64,000 nucleotides of DNA, from positions 4,712,001 through 4,776,000 of the forward strand of contig OU342635.1 in the NCBI GenBank assembly GCA_910589415.1, read 5' to 3'. This DNA comes from Malachius bipustulatus (lineage: Eukaryota; Arthropoda; Insecta; Coleoptera; Melyridae). The translations under genes and the position numbers were made by a program. The notes under the pieces were generated by a model that worked only from the letters and a program-made list of their open reading frames with translations, was not told the DNA's origin and did no database searches. Of the stretch, positions 33,812-45,543 are shown piece by piece (the stretch's first letter is position 1; each line of letters starts with the position of its first letter).

Positions 33812-35552
33812 GTAAATTAGTTTTAAGATGTTTTGTTTGCATTTTTTACAAAAAAATCAAGTTTTTGATTATTTAAATTTTAAGGGGGGCGGGCATAAAA
33901 AATATTCTTTCAAGCCTCCCCTGAGAAAGTTGCTTGAAATGGGGTAAAAACAACATTTATCAATTTTTTTCTGAAACGACACCAAAAAACCTTTATACTA
34001 TAATTTTATTCACTCAAGATTTCTAAGTTTTTTCAACACCCCCCCCCCCTCAAGAGTTTTTTCTTGAGAACTAATTTCTTTTTTGTTAATGTGTTGGGTT
34101 TTTTGTATTTCTTAACGTAACTGTAAATAAAAATTCATACCGGAAGATAAAATACGTAAATGTCTAAAAAAAAATAGCAGACATTCGTTTCATCCTTTAG
34201 AATAAGGATGTTATGAAGCCAGGCCGTTCCCCCATGATGTTGCGGACGTAGGAAGCGACGTGAAATAAAATTAACAAAAACAAAAGGAAGAAATCTTACA
34301 CGACAAGATTAAACAAATTAACTTCCTGAGTATCCGAATTCGCGGTTCGAGTATACCTGCGTTTTAATCCCCTTAATTGTTAGATCGGTAACTTGAAAGG
34401 TTTACCGAAGTCTCATAACTTCCTAGGACGTAATACTATCGAGTTTCACAGTGTAAATATACGCCGGGTTGAACCCCCGCTTGTTGGGTTTGGGTAGGTA
34501 ATGAATAATTCAGGGGAAAGATTTGATCAATGTAATAAGTGTTGTCATCGACATTTGTCACTTCTTTCAGGACCCTTATACACAGTCTTTTGGCTTTATT
34601 AAGGGGAAATGTCGAGGGAAGCTGCGTTCGAGCAATTGGGGTGGAAATATTTATTACCAGTGATAAAGTCGGGGGAATAAGTTGTTTTTGGTGATTTGAT
34701 GCTGCATTAATTCTGATGAATTTTTGATTGTCATCAGGTTTACTTTAACTAACAAAAATTATAAGTCAATTCATTTTTTTGTATTTTTCTTATTGTCATG
34801 TAACTAAACTATTACCTATATCTACATACTACATATAGAAAAGTTTTGGTCCAGTTCCCACCCCTTTTCATTTTTATCCAATGACGGAACACAGATTTTT
34901 TCCCAGACCATCAGTGTAACTGCAATTTCTTGGTAAATACGGATTGTTAGTGTTAGTGTACATATTATCAAATAATCTTGTTAGAAGGACACAATTTGTT
35001 GAAGTGTAACTGAAAGTTAAGTGATCATGTAACACCTACAATGAATATCGGCTAAATTAGACAATGCAAGAAATTAATTTGCATCCTGTTGTTCGCAACC
35101 AAGACAATTAATATTTTGCAACAGGCGCTTATACCATACAATTGTCATTATACAGATTGTGTAAGTTCTTTATTTTCTTAGGAACTGCCCATTCCTATCT
35201 CAAATCGTCTGTGCAAGTATGGGCTAATTTTTTTTACGAAATTCTAGGTGCAAAAAACCGAAAATGGTCATCTAAAGATTCTGTAATTTTAAGACCTTGC
35301 ATTTCTTGACAAATAAATGGTCTGTTTTGAATCTCCTAAACATTATGGAGGGTTTGAGGTGTATATTCCTTAAGACTCTTCAATAATAATGATGACGCGG
35401 TTCATCTAACGAGGAATGAGGTGGGTTTCATCGTCAAATGCTCATACGCCCACCCTGATAGGTTTCATCTAGAGTAGATTAGATTTTCAGTGAGTGGGCC
35501 ATTGTGACTCCCCCACTGCGACCGAAGGTCTATTGTGGCTCACATCTAGTCG
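33812..35552 (+). other. Presumed intron of the phosphatase gene; nothing else seen
   Basis: Begins with a GTAAAT donor. Holds a C-rich run near 34041-34050 and AT-rich DNA. No downstream exon recognised. Confidence 0.5.
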
Positions 35553-35990
35553 TGCTGGTGTTAAATTAACCCCATCAGGTCAGCCTCTTTGAGAAAGCTG
35601 ATGACTGTTATGACTGTTGTTAATGTATCCAGGTCCTCCGGTGTGAGAAAGTCTCTCCCGAAGGTTTGTAATCTGGTTTTTCCCAAAGTGGGACACTCAC
35701 ATATCAGGATGTGTTTTGATGTTTTTTCATCGTCCAAGCACAGATGATGATTCAGCTTGCAGTGCCCAGTAGCTATACAATTCTATTAAGGCTTTCAGTT
35801 CTTTCCTGTTAAGCTCCAATAGTTCTTCTTTTCTTCGAAGTACCCTTTAGAAAAACCTTCGAAGGGTCCAATCTTGGTAAGTTTTGCCAGCGCTGGAGGA
35901 CTTCCCTCTCAGCCCAGTATTGTTGTTTTGGCAATATCTGGTGATATGCGAAATGCTGGTCCTGGTCCAGGTTTCATCTAATTAATTTCA
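35553..35990 (-). pseudogene. Non-LTR retrotransposon C-terminal fragment (after RNase H), Jockey/R1-like
   Basis: Minus-strand translation gives QYWAEREVLQRWQNL, then LNRKELKALIELY, then (after a small frame change) CKLNHHLCLDDEKTSKHILICECP and a short tail ending in TAA at about 35553. This follows the LINE ORF2 C-terminal pattern L-x-R-x-EL-x-TGHC-x-L-x-HL ... C-x-C with a terminal Cys/His motif. One indel and loss of the upstream catalytic parts mark it as dead. Confidence 0.8.
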
Positions 35991-36480
35991 ATTTCTAGCT
36001 TCCCAATCTTGCTGAAATGTTATCTTAACGTACCTAAACCTCCTATGGGTTTTGTTGAACAATCTCATTGTTACTGGGAGTGATTTTGTCTTGCAGCGTT
36101 TGGAGGTACGAGTATTTGGGGCCATTTAAATTTTTTTCTTAAAATATGATCACCTAAAATGTAAGCCCAAATTTGAATTTTTTTGGAAACTCGTGGGGTC
36201 TCATCAGTCCAATTAGTTTCATTCAAGTAAAAAGTGCTCCCATTTCTAAAAAATGTGTTGCAATGCAAGGGTAATGGAATAAAAGGGTTTGCAGCAATTT
36301 TTTCTACCATGATCTCGCAAAATTCGCCGGTTTTGATCATCTCCACCAGCTGCAGCAGACCTGGACTTTCAGAGTACAACTTCGAAGGATCCTCAGGAAT
36401 TTATGCTTAATGGCGTTTTTCTCTCAAACGACTCCCGCACTTATAGTCATACTCATGGTTCTAATGTAGCAACACCTGTT
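35991..36480. other. Unclassified; minus-strand frame of 102 codons without known motif
   Basis: The frame at 36071-36379 is moderately protein-like (WTDETPRVSKKIQIWAYILG) and may be part of a mobile-element ORF upstream of the LINE piece. I recognise no family. Confidence 0.3.
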
Positions 36481-36639
36481 TATTAGTCATTCATGTTCTA
36501 TATCCCACTTCACCTGAGGAAGTCTCCAGGTTCAAGGGCAAAATGCCATCGGGCCTGGATGAAATTCCCTACTTCATTGCCAAACACTACTGATAGCTTC
36601 TCCAAATACCTTCTTTCTGACTGAAGTATTCCCTGAACA
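36481..36639 (+). pseudogene. Non-LTR retrotransposon RT, N-terminal part (element A, left piece)
   Basis: Plus-strand translation includes SPEEVSRFKGKMPSGLDEIPYFIAKHY and, after a frame change, FLTEVFPEH. This is the K-x-SGLDGIP / G-x-FP-x-LK region at the start of Jockey/CR1-type RT domains. The sequence resumes at 37756 after an insertion. Confidence 0.75.
36628..36639 (+). repeat. 12-bp target-site duplication, left copy
   Basis: ATTCCCTGAACA, repeated at 37756-37767, flanks the inserted element B. Confidence 0.88.
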
Positions 36640-37062
36640 TTCCAGACTGGTAGCTCAAAGCCCTGCCGCGGACCACCTATCCGAACCTAGTTGTCGTGTC
36701 GTGACTAAAGGTCTGCACAGGGGTTATAACGATGCCGGAGAACGTCCGAACGTGGACTCTCCGAAAGACCGTGAAACTCTGTTGTCGAGGTTATATCTCG
36801 CGAACAGAGGAATACGGGGGTCTAGGCTTTACCGCCTGGACCAAAAGGAGACAACCTTTAAAAACCTAAATCCTACGGCGGTAACCCAGGCTAAAAGGGT
36901 GCGTGGCTGAATAGTAGATCAGTCCCTTCTGGATTCAACCTCGAAGAAGTGGCGCACCTTCGAAAATAAATGCCTACCATACGTATGGAGCTCTGCGAAT
37001 GGTATTTCTTTAATAGCTCTATTACTCGTGGACCATAGGGACCAAAACACACCTAATTCAAT

Positions 37063-37460
37063 GCAGACCTTACCTAAACCTAACTGGGGTGCTGTTCAAG
37101 CGACTAGGTGGGTAAAGGGAAGAGGGAGCAGAGAAGATGTAACTGAAAAAGCTGAGTAAACACCGGCTGAGATGGGCAGTTGGACTTCTAACAGAACACT
37201 GCCCGCTAATAAAACGTGGATCCTTTTGGACAGAAAACCTGACACAAAAGGCCAATAACTAATTTTCCTCATGGGAGAAAACCTAAGGGAGAAAATAGAG
37301 CAACTTCAATGTAGACCTTACCTAGGCCTAACTGGGGCGCTGTTAAGCGACTAGGTGGGTAAAGGGCAGAGGGAGCAGAGAAGATGTAACTGAAAAAGCT
37401 GAGTAAACACCGGCTGAGATGGGCAGTTGGACTTCTAACAGGACACTGCCCACTAATTAC
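37063..37460 (+). repeat. 248-bp tandem duplication within element B
   Basis: The stretch starting at the TAGACCTTACCTA-like block near 37063 recurs from 37311. Both copies run through CGACTAGGTGGGTAAAGGG, GAGCAGAGAAGATGTAACTG and GCTGAGTAAACACCGGCTGA with few differences. Confidence 0.88.
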
Positions 37461-37672
37461 ACCCCTCAATAATAGGAGTGAAAAAATATCCCTGATTACA
37501 GGAGATGCGGGGAGGGGGAGGAAACCCCATACCACCTAATATGTGAATGCCCAGCACTAGAGGGAACTAGACTTCTAGTATTTGGGACCGAAATGGCAGA
37601 ACCAAAAGAAATAGAACAAGCACCCATTGGACTCATACTGAAATACTTTCGGGAGATGGGACCGATGAGATA
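37380..37672 (+). pseudogene. C-terminus of non-LTR ORF2 (element B)
   Basis: KKLSKHRLRWAVGLLTGHCPLI, then (after a frame change) RCGEGEETPYHLICECPALE and about 40 further residues to TAA at 37672. The C-x-C / H-x-C zinc-like motif and GLLTGHCPL are typical of the end of R1/Jockey-type ORF2. The last segment is cleanly open. Confidence 0.82.
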
Positions 37673-37755
37673 ATTATCCAAAGGGGTACAATAAGCGCAA
37701 GCTTCAGTACAAGGGCTTTGAACCTACCCTAGAAGTAATAATACTAATAATAATA

Positions 37756-38668
37756 ATTCCCTGAACAACTCAAGGCTCCCCTAGTTGACCAAAGGGGACG
37801 TTAAAAATCCCTAGAATTACAGACCAATTAGCCTGTTTTCGGACTTTTACGAAATTATTGAATCCCTAGTTTTATCCCGTCTTTTGACTTTGCCAAAAAG
37901 ACTGGCGCCCTGTTTGACTCCCAGCAGGGATTCTTGAGAAACAGATCTACCGATACCGTTCTGGTTCAACTCACAGAGTTCATTTCTGGGGGAATGGAGG
38001 ACGGCATATGGGCGGTAGGGTGGCTTTTGGACCTCTCCAAAGAATTCGATAGTGCGTGTGCCATGAATGCCTCTTTCTGAGACTGGAGACTGTGAGTATA
38101 CGCGAACTGGTCCTTTCCTGGTTCTTCAGCTACTTCCAGGAAAGAACTCGGATGGTTTTTCCTCTTGTCTCGTTTGGAGTTCCAAAGAGCAGTGTCCTTT
38201 TTTGACAGAAAGCATCTACATGGCTGACTAACACTGAACTTGATAGCAAAAAATGAGTTGAATGCTCTGATTAAGCCCAGAGGGGACGCGAAATTTTTGG
38301 GCTTTCAAATCGACCAAAATCTAAACTGGGCAGCTCACACCGACCTTTTATTCCACCAACTTCTAGCTCTTGCTTCCTTTTGAGACGACTCCAACACACT
38401 GTTTCTCATAATATTCTGCATATAATGGACATTTTTATAGTCGTGTAGCCTATGGCATCGCTATTTGAGGCAGCACCGAGAAGTCACTTAGTACAGTCTT
38501 TCTTCTTCAGAAGAAGGCCTCAGGATCCTGGCAAGCCTAGTCTTGCAGGGGATTTAGACGATTTGGTCTTCTAAAGGTACGACCTTTTGAATAGGCATCG
38601 ATTTGTGTGAGTTTGTTAGTTCGTTGAACTTTGTTGTACAATAAAGAGAGATATTATTATTATTATTA
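37756..38668 (+). pseudogene. Non-LTR retrotransposon RT, remainder (element A, right piece) with 3' tail
   Basis: Continues element A in several frames: FPEQLKAPLV, NYRPISLFSDFYEI, GFLRNRSTDTVLVQLTEFI, a decayed LDLSKEFDS, then LSWFFSYFQERTRM, KFLGFQIDQNLNWAAH and LLQKKA-LRILAS-like blocks. This is Jockey/CR1-type RT in canonical order. It ends with AATAAA followed by a (ATT)n tail at about 38640-38668. Many stops and frameshifts are present, and the FADD active-site region is missing. Confidence 0.85.
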
Positions 38669-39828
38669 ATGCCAAGACTTTGTATGAAATGACCAATTTC
38701 ACCAGAAGGTCGCAACATTTAGTTGAGTACCAACATGATAAAATTCATTATCCAGTCCAGTTTAGTGAAACATATGAAGAGACTTATACTTTACCACATT
38801 CAAGTCATCGGCGTTCTTGTCTACTAATAAGTGGAATAGTTAAATTATTATTGTTTTCAATGTCTATTACAACAATTGCTAGTTCTATAAATACAAAATA
38901 TTTCCCAGCGAAATTATTTGTCTCAATTTGCGGCTAGCCTTGAATGTGCCACCACAAATCCTTTGTGTAACAAAATGACCAAGTTCCCCGTCTAGAATTA
39001 CTTACAGTTAGATTGCAATTAATTTTTGTTACAATTCGACTGCAAAGTAGACGGTTATGGTGTCTATTATTTCAGTTACTGTTATTTCCTGCGAATAGTA
39101 CGGGCTCCGGCATGCCGAGTCACGGTCCATAGCACCCAGTGTGCATTTAGTTCATCAAATTGACTTCTTAAAAAAAATGAGACATCGCGACTCCACAAAT
39201 AACCACGCTGTCTATTATAGGTCTATAGTCTCCAGTAAATGGTAAATACGGAATCCAATATGGTGGGGAAACTGGTGGAAAATTAGATTCCCCTGCATAA
39301 GCGGCCTTTGTCCTGGCTTACGTCACTGTTAACGTCGGTAAACCAATGGGGATTTGAATTGAGAGTGGCATCACGGATGCCTACCGAGGCAGTTCCAGCT
39401 CCAGTTCTAGTGGAGCCAGTTGTCATGGAAACAGGACGACAGACTTGGTATACAGGATTTTATCGAGTTCAGTGGGTGGCAACTCCACTCCAACTCCATC
39501 AGGACATGATAGATCGTTATTAAATGAGTTAAAATCGTCTATGAGTGTTTTACTTACTAATTTGACTATTATTATTATTAAAATAATATGTATATTACTA
39601 CTTTTATGAAAATTTATAGAAGAAAATTTACTTACCTACACAAAATCAATAATTAATTAATGCACATAATTAATAAAAATAAATAATTAATTGAGTGCGG
39701 GAGTGGCTCGCCGACTGCAACTCTTCATTGAAATGTGCTTCTTGCCAAATGATGTCTTTAAAATTTTTACTCTGCTAAATCCAAAATTCGGATTTTGCAA
39801 GTAGTCCAGTCATTATAGGGGGGGGGGG
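38669..39828. other. No supported gene; one weak exon-like patch
   Basis: A GC-richer 71-codon plus frame at 39308-39523 has balanced codon usage but no recognised motif and no convincing splice sites. The remainder is AT-rich. A G10 run lies at about 39819-39828. Confidence 0.35.
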
Positions 39829-40742
39829 CATAAGTACTGCGAAAGATTTCAGGGGGTGATTCCTGAGATCATTTTAAGAAAAAAAGTTCATATGAACATG
39901 GGTCCGAAAATGCTTACCCGCTGAGTTATAGCCCCTTAAAGTTGGGACCCTAACGAAGGTTTTTATTTATTATCTCCGAAACCGTTCAACGGGAGATGAC
40001 GAAATTTACCACATCCAGCAATGTTTTTATGGCTAATAAGATTGACTGTAGGTCACTTTTAAATTTTCACCAAGGGTGAGTTAAATCTGGGGAGTGTGGG
40101 GTAAAAATTACCCCAACTTTTTTGTATCAATAGTTTTTTAAATTTTGATGTGAAATTATGGGTATTGAAGCTTTCTGCGTAAAAAAGTCAATCTTGTTCA
40201 ACTTCGATAAAAATCAATTTCAAAATTGTTTATTTTGCGTATCTTGAACCGAAAATGAATTTGCTTTCAATGACTTGGGGGCAGAAATTGGCGTTCTGAG
40301 AAATTGGCGTCAGAGCATTGAAATGAAATTTTGAAATGGATTTTTCTCGAAAACGGTGTATCTTATCGAAGTTGAACAGTGACTTTTTTACGCAGAAAGC
40401 TTCAATATTCCATAATTTCACATCAAAATTGAAAAAACTATTGATACAAAAAAGTTGGGGTAATTTTTATCCCCTCCCTCCAGATTTAACCAACCCTTGG
40501 TATTTCAAAGTGATCTAGAGTCTATCTTATTAGGCATAAAAACATTGGTGGATGTGGTAAATTTCGTCATCTCACGTTGAACGGTTTCGGAGATAATAAA
40601 TAAAAACCTTCCTCAGGGTCCCAACTTTAAGGGGCTATAACGCAGCGGGTAAGCATTTTCGGACCCATGTTCATATCAACTTTTATTCTTAAAATGATCT
40701 CAGGAATCACCCCCTGAAATCTTTCGCAGTATTTATGTTACA
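39829..40742. mobile_element. Foldback element, ~0.91 kb, ~420-bp arms
   Basis: The left arm starts near CATAAGTACTGCGAAAGATTTCAGG and runs through CCGAAAATGCTTACCCGCTG, GGGGCTATAA-type sequence and TTTATTATCTCCGAAACCGTTCAAC. The right arm repeats this in reverse complement with few mismatches, ending CTTTCGCAGTATTTATG and followed by an ACACCCGGTAT terminus. No coding sequence. Confidence 0.88.
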
Positions 40743-40956
40743 CCCGGTATACATTTGGAATTGCAAGTGAACCGAGAAAGCTGATTTTTGGATATTGTTT
40801 TTTTTTTTTTTAGAAAGCCTGCTCAACCAAGGCGGTCATTGCAGGTGTTACACGTATTTCAAATCGTGAGAATTTTATGAAGTTATATACAGCAAAGTAG
40901 TATGTATACTGGATTAAAAGGCATTAATCTAAGTGAGAAACAAAAGGACAAAAAGG

Positions 40957-41750
40957 TTAAATTTTTGCTGAGAGACCAATGTCTTGCAGGTACTGTAGGG
41001 TTCTGATTATCGTTTCGTTTGAGGAGATCGCTTGGTGGGTCAGATTGCTGTGGCCTAAACGAAATTTGGTTAATATTATTTGGTGCCTTCTGTTAGTTGG
41101 AAGGGCAGTTTTGGTTTGATAGGGTACAGCTTTCGGTATAGTTATTTTGGTCCCATAGCTGCTGCCAGAATTTTTGATCTCGCTGAGGCAGAGAGAGTCT
41201 TTGATATCCATCACTAATGGATGTTTAGGGTATATTCTTTATGCATGCGAGAGAGCTGATGAGGGAATCGGTACATAGGACGAACTTAAGGCTGATTGGC
41301 TATGTTGAGAAGTTCCCCGTTGATGGCATAGAGTTCTGCACTGTATTTGAGCTGGTGTGACGGAGACGAGCTTGGAATTTTGAGTTTGGGGTAAGGAAGG
41401 CTGCCCCTGTGGAGGAGTGGTTTAATTTGGAGCCGTCTGTATTAAAGATGTGTCTTTGGTAAATGGAAGCGGAGCTCTGGAATGTGTTGCAGATTATGTC
41501 GAGGTGAGTAGTGGAGTATATTTCGGAAGAAGAGTGTTTTTGCTAGGATAGATGTCGAGTTTGGTGGGTCTTAGGAGGCGCTTTACTCTTTCAGAAATAG
41601 GGGAAGCGACATGAGGTTTATAGAGAGTTTGAAATCTGGTGGAAGTAATCAGGGAGAAGTTAGGGTGTGAGGGGTTGTTGAGTATTTTGGTGGAATATGT
41701 TGGGGTCAACTGAGTTGGGTCAGCTTGTTTGAGGATGGCTTAGAAAAGCT
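40957..41750 (-). pseudogene. Non-LTR retrotransposon RNase H region, Jockey-like, frameshifted
   Basis: Minus-strand reading gives a decayed RT end around 41710-41490 (including FQTLYKPHVASPISERVKRL), then AELYAINGELLNIANQP, then in another frame FVLCTDSLISSLACIK (RNase H Asp), and finally LPTNRRHQIILTKFRLGHSNLTH, which matches the RNase H C-terminal LTRLRLGHT-LTH motif of Jockey-type elements. Several stops and shifts are present. Confidence 0.8.
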
Positions 41751-41789
41751 TCAAATTGTCTATGTGCGTTCTCCGCCATCTTGAAAGAA

Positions 41790-42505
41790 GTATCAATTTT
41801 TTTGCAATAACTCAGCTGTCCGTGGAGATACGAAAATTGCGATGGGATACTTTTTTGTTGCTTTTTTACGCTCTAAAATTTGGTTCATATACATTTTTCA
41901 CCTACCGTTCAGGATTCTGTAGAATCCTAATGGGAATTGGCTCCCTGTCGAATTTGATGTAATTTTGAAGATCGGTAGTATTCGATGAATAGATCATAAG
42001 TCTCCATGGGTATAAGCCCCAAAAAATACCTTTTCTCAAGATATTCATCTATGAAGATAGGTTTTTTCTGTAATGACAGTTAGGCATATATTTTTTTAAG
42101 ATTGAAAAGGTGCTTCTGTTGCTACAATTACATTTTTAATCTGTTGAGCCATTTTCAAGAAAATCAGAGAAATGTTTTTATTTAGTCATTTTTGCAATAG
42201 TCTTGACTATGACTTTAAAATTGGATATTTTAAGTGCAACTACGAAAATGATATAGAAAATGTATGTTTTTCTTGTTTGTGGCTCAATAGCTTTTTCGAA
42301 AGGTTTCTCTATAAAACAATAAGGGACCAACATTTAAAAATAAATGTTAATATAAATATATTTTTGGATATCTCAACAACGATGAACGATATGTGAAAAA
42401 TGTATAAAAACTAAATTGTAGAGCGTAAGAAAAGCAACAGAATAGTTTCCCCTTCCAATTTTCGTATCTCGACGGAAAGCCATGTTATTGCAAATAAACA
42501 AATAT
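41790..42505. mobile_element. Foldback element, ~0.7 kb
   Basis: Left TTGCAATAACTCAGCTGTCCGTGGAGATACGAAAATTGC pairs with right CAATTTTCGTATCTCGACGGAAAGCCATGTTATTGCAA. The TTACGCTCTAAAATTTGG and CCAATTTAGAGCGTAAG-like blocks also pair. Non-coding. Confidence 0.8.
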
Positions 42506-43090
42506 CCAAAGATCGCAGCTTTTTCGGTTTACTTGCATTTCTAACCCATTTTTTTCGACATAATGACTGGACTAAAGTCGCTCTAATAATAAAGGTTTTT
42601 GGAAATATTGAAACTGCTAAAAGCTCAATAAGAAAAATGATGTAGGTATGTAGTTTTACAAATTATTGTATTTGAAATTCCGGAATTCGAATCTTACTTA
42701 ATGTTTTTAAAACCACCATTTTGTTAACAAGAATAAATAAAAAGTTTAATTTAAAAACTAAAAATTTGGTTAAAAGTCATTACTATGCGATAGAGACTTA
42801 AAAAAGTTTCAATAATGTTTTAATGTATAGGTACCATTGTTGAGGTTTCCGTGAAGATTGCTTTCTTTCTGCAGTTCCAGTTTCTTTCCAGCCAGAGCTG
42901 TTGGTTGATTCTCGTTAGTTCAGGGCGATCGCTCACAAAATGAACCGTGAAGAGACAAAAATTCAGGTCTTCATAGTCATAGAAATCTGTGTACCTAATT
43001 ATCAATGGCAACTAAACGAAAAACGAACAAACAAAACAATGATTATTATAAATACCAGAACAAAATGCAAAAAAGTGTAATATCAAACTG
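42506..43090. other. No gene seen
   Basis: AT-rich. Confidence 0.5.
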
Positions 43091-43390
43091 TCAACAAAAT
43101 ACAGGGTGATTCATGACTAATGTGACGTAATTAGTGTGATTTTTTTGGTCACTTTTATCAGACCTCATTAAAATTCTGTCTGCCTCCATTTTTGATTTGA
43201 TGTTGTACCATATTTTATTAATTATACTTAAGGTTGCTGGATAACATGACAACTGTTCTGATGATGGGGTAAGACCCGAAACCGGTCGACAAGGTAGCAA
43301 TTTATAAATTATACTCTTATTATGACCAAATATTTTTGTTGACGTAGTTATATGGCAAGTTAGGGAACATCGTGACACTGGCAAGTCTAA
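43091..43390. repeat. Transposon-derived repeat with ACAGGGTG end and GAAACCGGTCGAC motif
   Basis: Starts at TACAGGGTGATTCATGA and contains GATGATGGGGTAAGACCCGAAACCGG, a sequence type I associate with dispersed insect mobile-element UTRs. The 97-codon frame here is not recognisable as a protein. Confidence 0.5.
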
Positions 43391-44089
43391 AAAGTTTTTT
43401 TATTTTATTATATGTATATTATTTTCAAAAATCTTTGCAACAGTTTGATAAAATCCAACAATAGCAGGAGCGCTCTTCTACCGAGAGGCACTTCAACATG
43501 ACCTATCTGCATATTGAAAATCCCGGTGTTTCCGAGTTGGGCCATACTACCTGAATGACCCTTCGAGTCCATGGGGGGTTCTATAATCCTACAGTTCAGT
43601 TGGGCCAATAAATGTCTAGGTACCCTTGAAGCCAGTGATTGATTATTTTCCGATGATTATTATAAACAAGAAGTTTAATTTTTATATTTTATTGATTAGA
43701 CGTAGCAAGTTACAGCGGTTATTGGACATTGCTTAAATTAAAAAACGTGGTGAGTTTTCAGTGCATGGAAATTTGTAAAACATGAAAGGTCATGATTTTG
43801 TTACTATAACGAATCATTCATCAAGTCAACAATTTCTTGAATATAGTAAATAGCATCAAACTTATTTGAATAGTCACTTTTATTAGTTTTGAACAAGTGG
43901 CAGTTATTAAAAATCAATCTTGCAAGTCTGCTATATAAATGGGAAAGGCCTCACAGGTATTTCTTGCCTGGCCAGTTATCTTTCATTAATCTGTGATAAT
44001 TTATCGTTTTTCGCCCAACTGAGCTCTGACATTATCGAAGAACAAAATTCTTGACCCAATTCATTATCGCCCGAAAACCCAGGACCGAA
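43391..44089. other. No gene seen
   Basis: Non-coding interval. Confidence 0.5.
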
Positions 44090-44428
44090 ATTGAAAAGAA
44101 ATGGTTTGTACCTTTTTGATAGAGAATTGATAGAGAGTATAGGATTCGGAAAGTGCAGGAAAAATGCTATGAAATGAGCTTCTTAAATCGAACAGCTTCA
44201 CAAAAGCAGATCAAAGTTAAGAACTTGTATTGTACCTACCTACCTGAACTTAAATTTTCAATTTTGCCGCACAAATTGTTTCTGATGTTTCTCAAAATTC
44301 ATTAAAGGCCATTTCAAAATTTGAGGTTATTGCGAATTCACGGGATTTTTTGCCATAATTTTAAATCTAAGAACCAGGGCCGTACTTGAAGAAAAATGGT
44401 TTACTTTTTTTAGCTTTTTTTTGCTCCT
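44090..44428. repeat. Diverged extra arm of the adjacent foldback
   Basis: GTGCAGGAAAAATGCTATGAAA-TGAGCTTCTTAAATCGAAC recurs at about 44725-44785. The CATTTCAAAATTTGAGG ... TTTTAAATCTA ... CAGGGCCGTA-TTGAA block recurs at about 44570-44665, both in direct orientation. This indicates an internal duplication of the foldback arm. Confidence 0.7.
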
Positions 44429-45148
44429 AGATTATCTTTAAAAGTAAGCAAAATGCCAAAGCATATAAGTGAAGAAGCGAAACAGAATGGGGGCCCCTTA
44501 TTACCCCTAACATCAGTGAGCGAGGTATAAATCATTTTATAGGTTCAAATTTTACTAACATCAAAATTCATTTGAAATAATTTGAAATAATTTGAGGTCC
44601 TGCGATTTACAGGATACCCTATTGCCAGAATTTTAAATCTAGCCAGGGCCGTAGTTGAAAACAATTTTTCGCATTTTTTTACAGAAAAGCACATTTTCTG
44701 ATCGACTTTCGGGAAAAACGGCATCGGATTCCGAGAGTGCAGGAAAAATGCTATGAAAAATGAGCTTCTTAAATCGAACCGCACACTTCTACCAGCTTCA
44801 CAAAAGATATTGTAAGTAAAATGCTTTATAAAGTGCGCCGGTTTGAGAATGTGATTTTCGGTAAAAAATGCGAAAAATTGTTTTCAACTACGGCCCTGAC
44901 TAGATTTAAAATTCTGGCAATTGGTTATCCTGTAAATCGCAGGACCTCAAATTATTTCAAATGAATTTTGATGTCAGTAAAATTTTAACCTATAAAATGA
45001 TTTATACCTCGCTCACTGATGTTAGGGGTAATAAGGGGTCCCCATTCATTGATTCGTCGTCTTCATAGTTTCCAGTCAAATTTGCCACCATCTGTTTCGC
45101 TTCTTCACTTATATGCTTTGGCATTTTGCTTACTTTTAAAGATAATCT
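44429..45148. mobile_element. Foldback element carrying a transposase-like N-terminus in both arms
   Basis: Left (44429-44690) and right (44880-45148) arms are inverted copies; the left lacks about 57 bp. Both arms start with the complement of AGATAATCTTTAAAAGTAAGC or its equivalent and carry the same ATG-led coding piece, described under 45002-45124. Confidence 0.85.
45002..45124 (-). pseudogene. Transposase-like N-terminal fragment, 40 codons
   Basis: A minus-strand ATG (45124-45122) opens a 40-residue frame, MPKHISEEAKQMVANLTGNY then NGDPLLPLTSVSEV, ending at TAA. It resembles the N-terminus of insect DDE-superfamily transposase-like proteins (MPR-x-S-E-x2-x-I-NV-x-YF pattern followed by a GPLLP-x-VxER helix). 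The left arm of the foldback holds a shorter, deleted version at about 44453-44529. Both are truncated and cannot encode a transposase. The family call is from recall and moderate. Confidence 0.5.
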
Positions 45149-45543
45149 ATCACTTTCTATAATAATTTTTAATTTATTTTATAAAATTAACAATTAAGTC
45201 TCAAAACTAACAAACATGTTTTTTTTTTTTGTAAAAAAAACTTGACAACAAAGCCAGGGCAATGTTGTAATCGATTATTAATCCCTTTAATAACCTTCAA
45301 ATTCTACTTGTCATTTTTAGTGTCATATAATGTTCGATGTTACAATAACGTAGCATAAACAAATATGACCTTGACAGACTATTTAGAAATAAATCCATGT
45401 ATACTTACTATTTAAGAACAGCTGTAACATGCTAAGGAGTCGAAAAAATATTAAATTTATAGAAAGCTTTTGACTCGGAATAAAATTTGAATATAAATTT
45501 TGCGGGGACAAAACTGGGACACCCTGTATATTAGACAGGTACA
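45149..45543. other. No gene seen
   Basis: AT-rich. Contains GACACCCTGTATATT at about 45518-45532, a MITE-end motif. Confidence 0.5.

Larger units (their letters stand above)
36640..37755 (+). mobile_element. 5'-truncated non-LTR element B, inserted in element A
   Basis: Flanked by ATTCCCTGAACA direct repeats and ending in a TAATAATACTAATAATAATA tail just before the right copy, as expected for target-primed reverse transcription. Its 3' part encodes an R1-like C-terminus. A 248-bp internal tandem duplication is present. Confidence 0.85.

Noticed and set aside
39308..39523. Terminal exon of the phosphatase gene
   Set aside because: Reading frame is balanced and ends in TAA, but no convincing acceptor and no motif link it to the gene.
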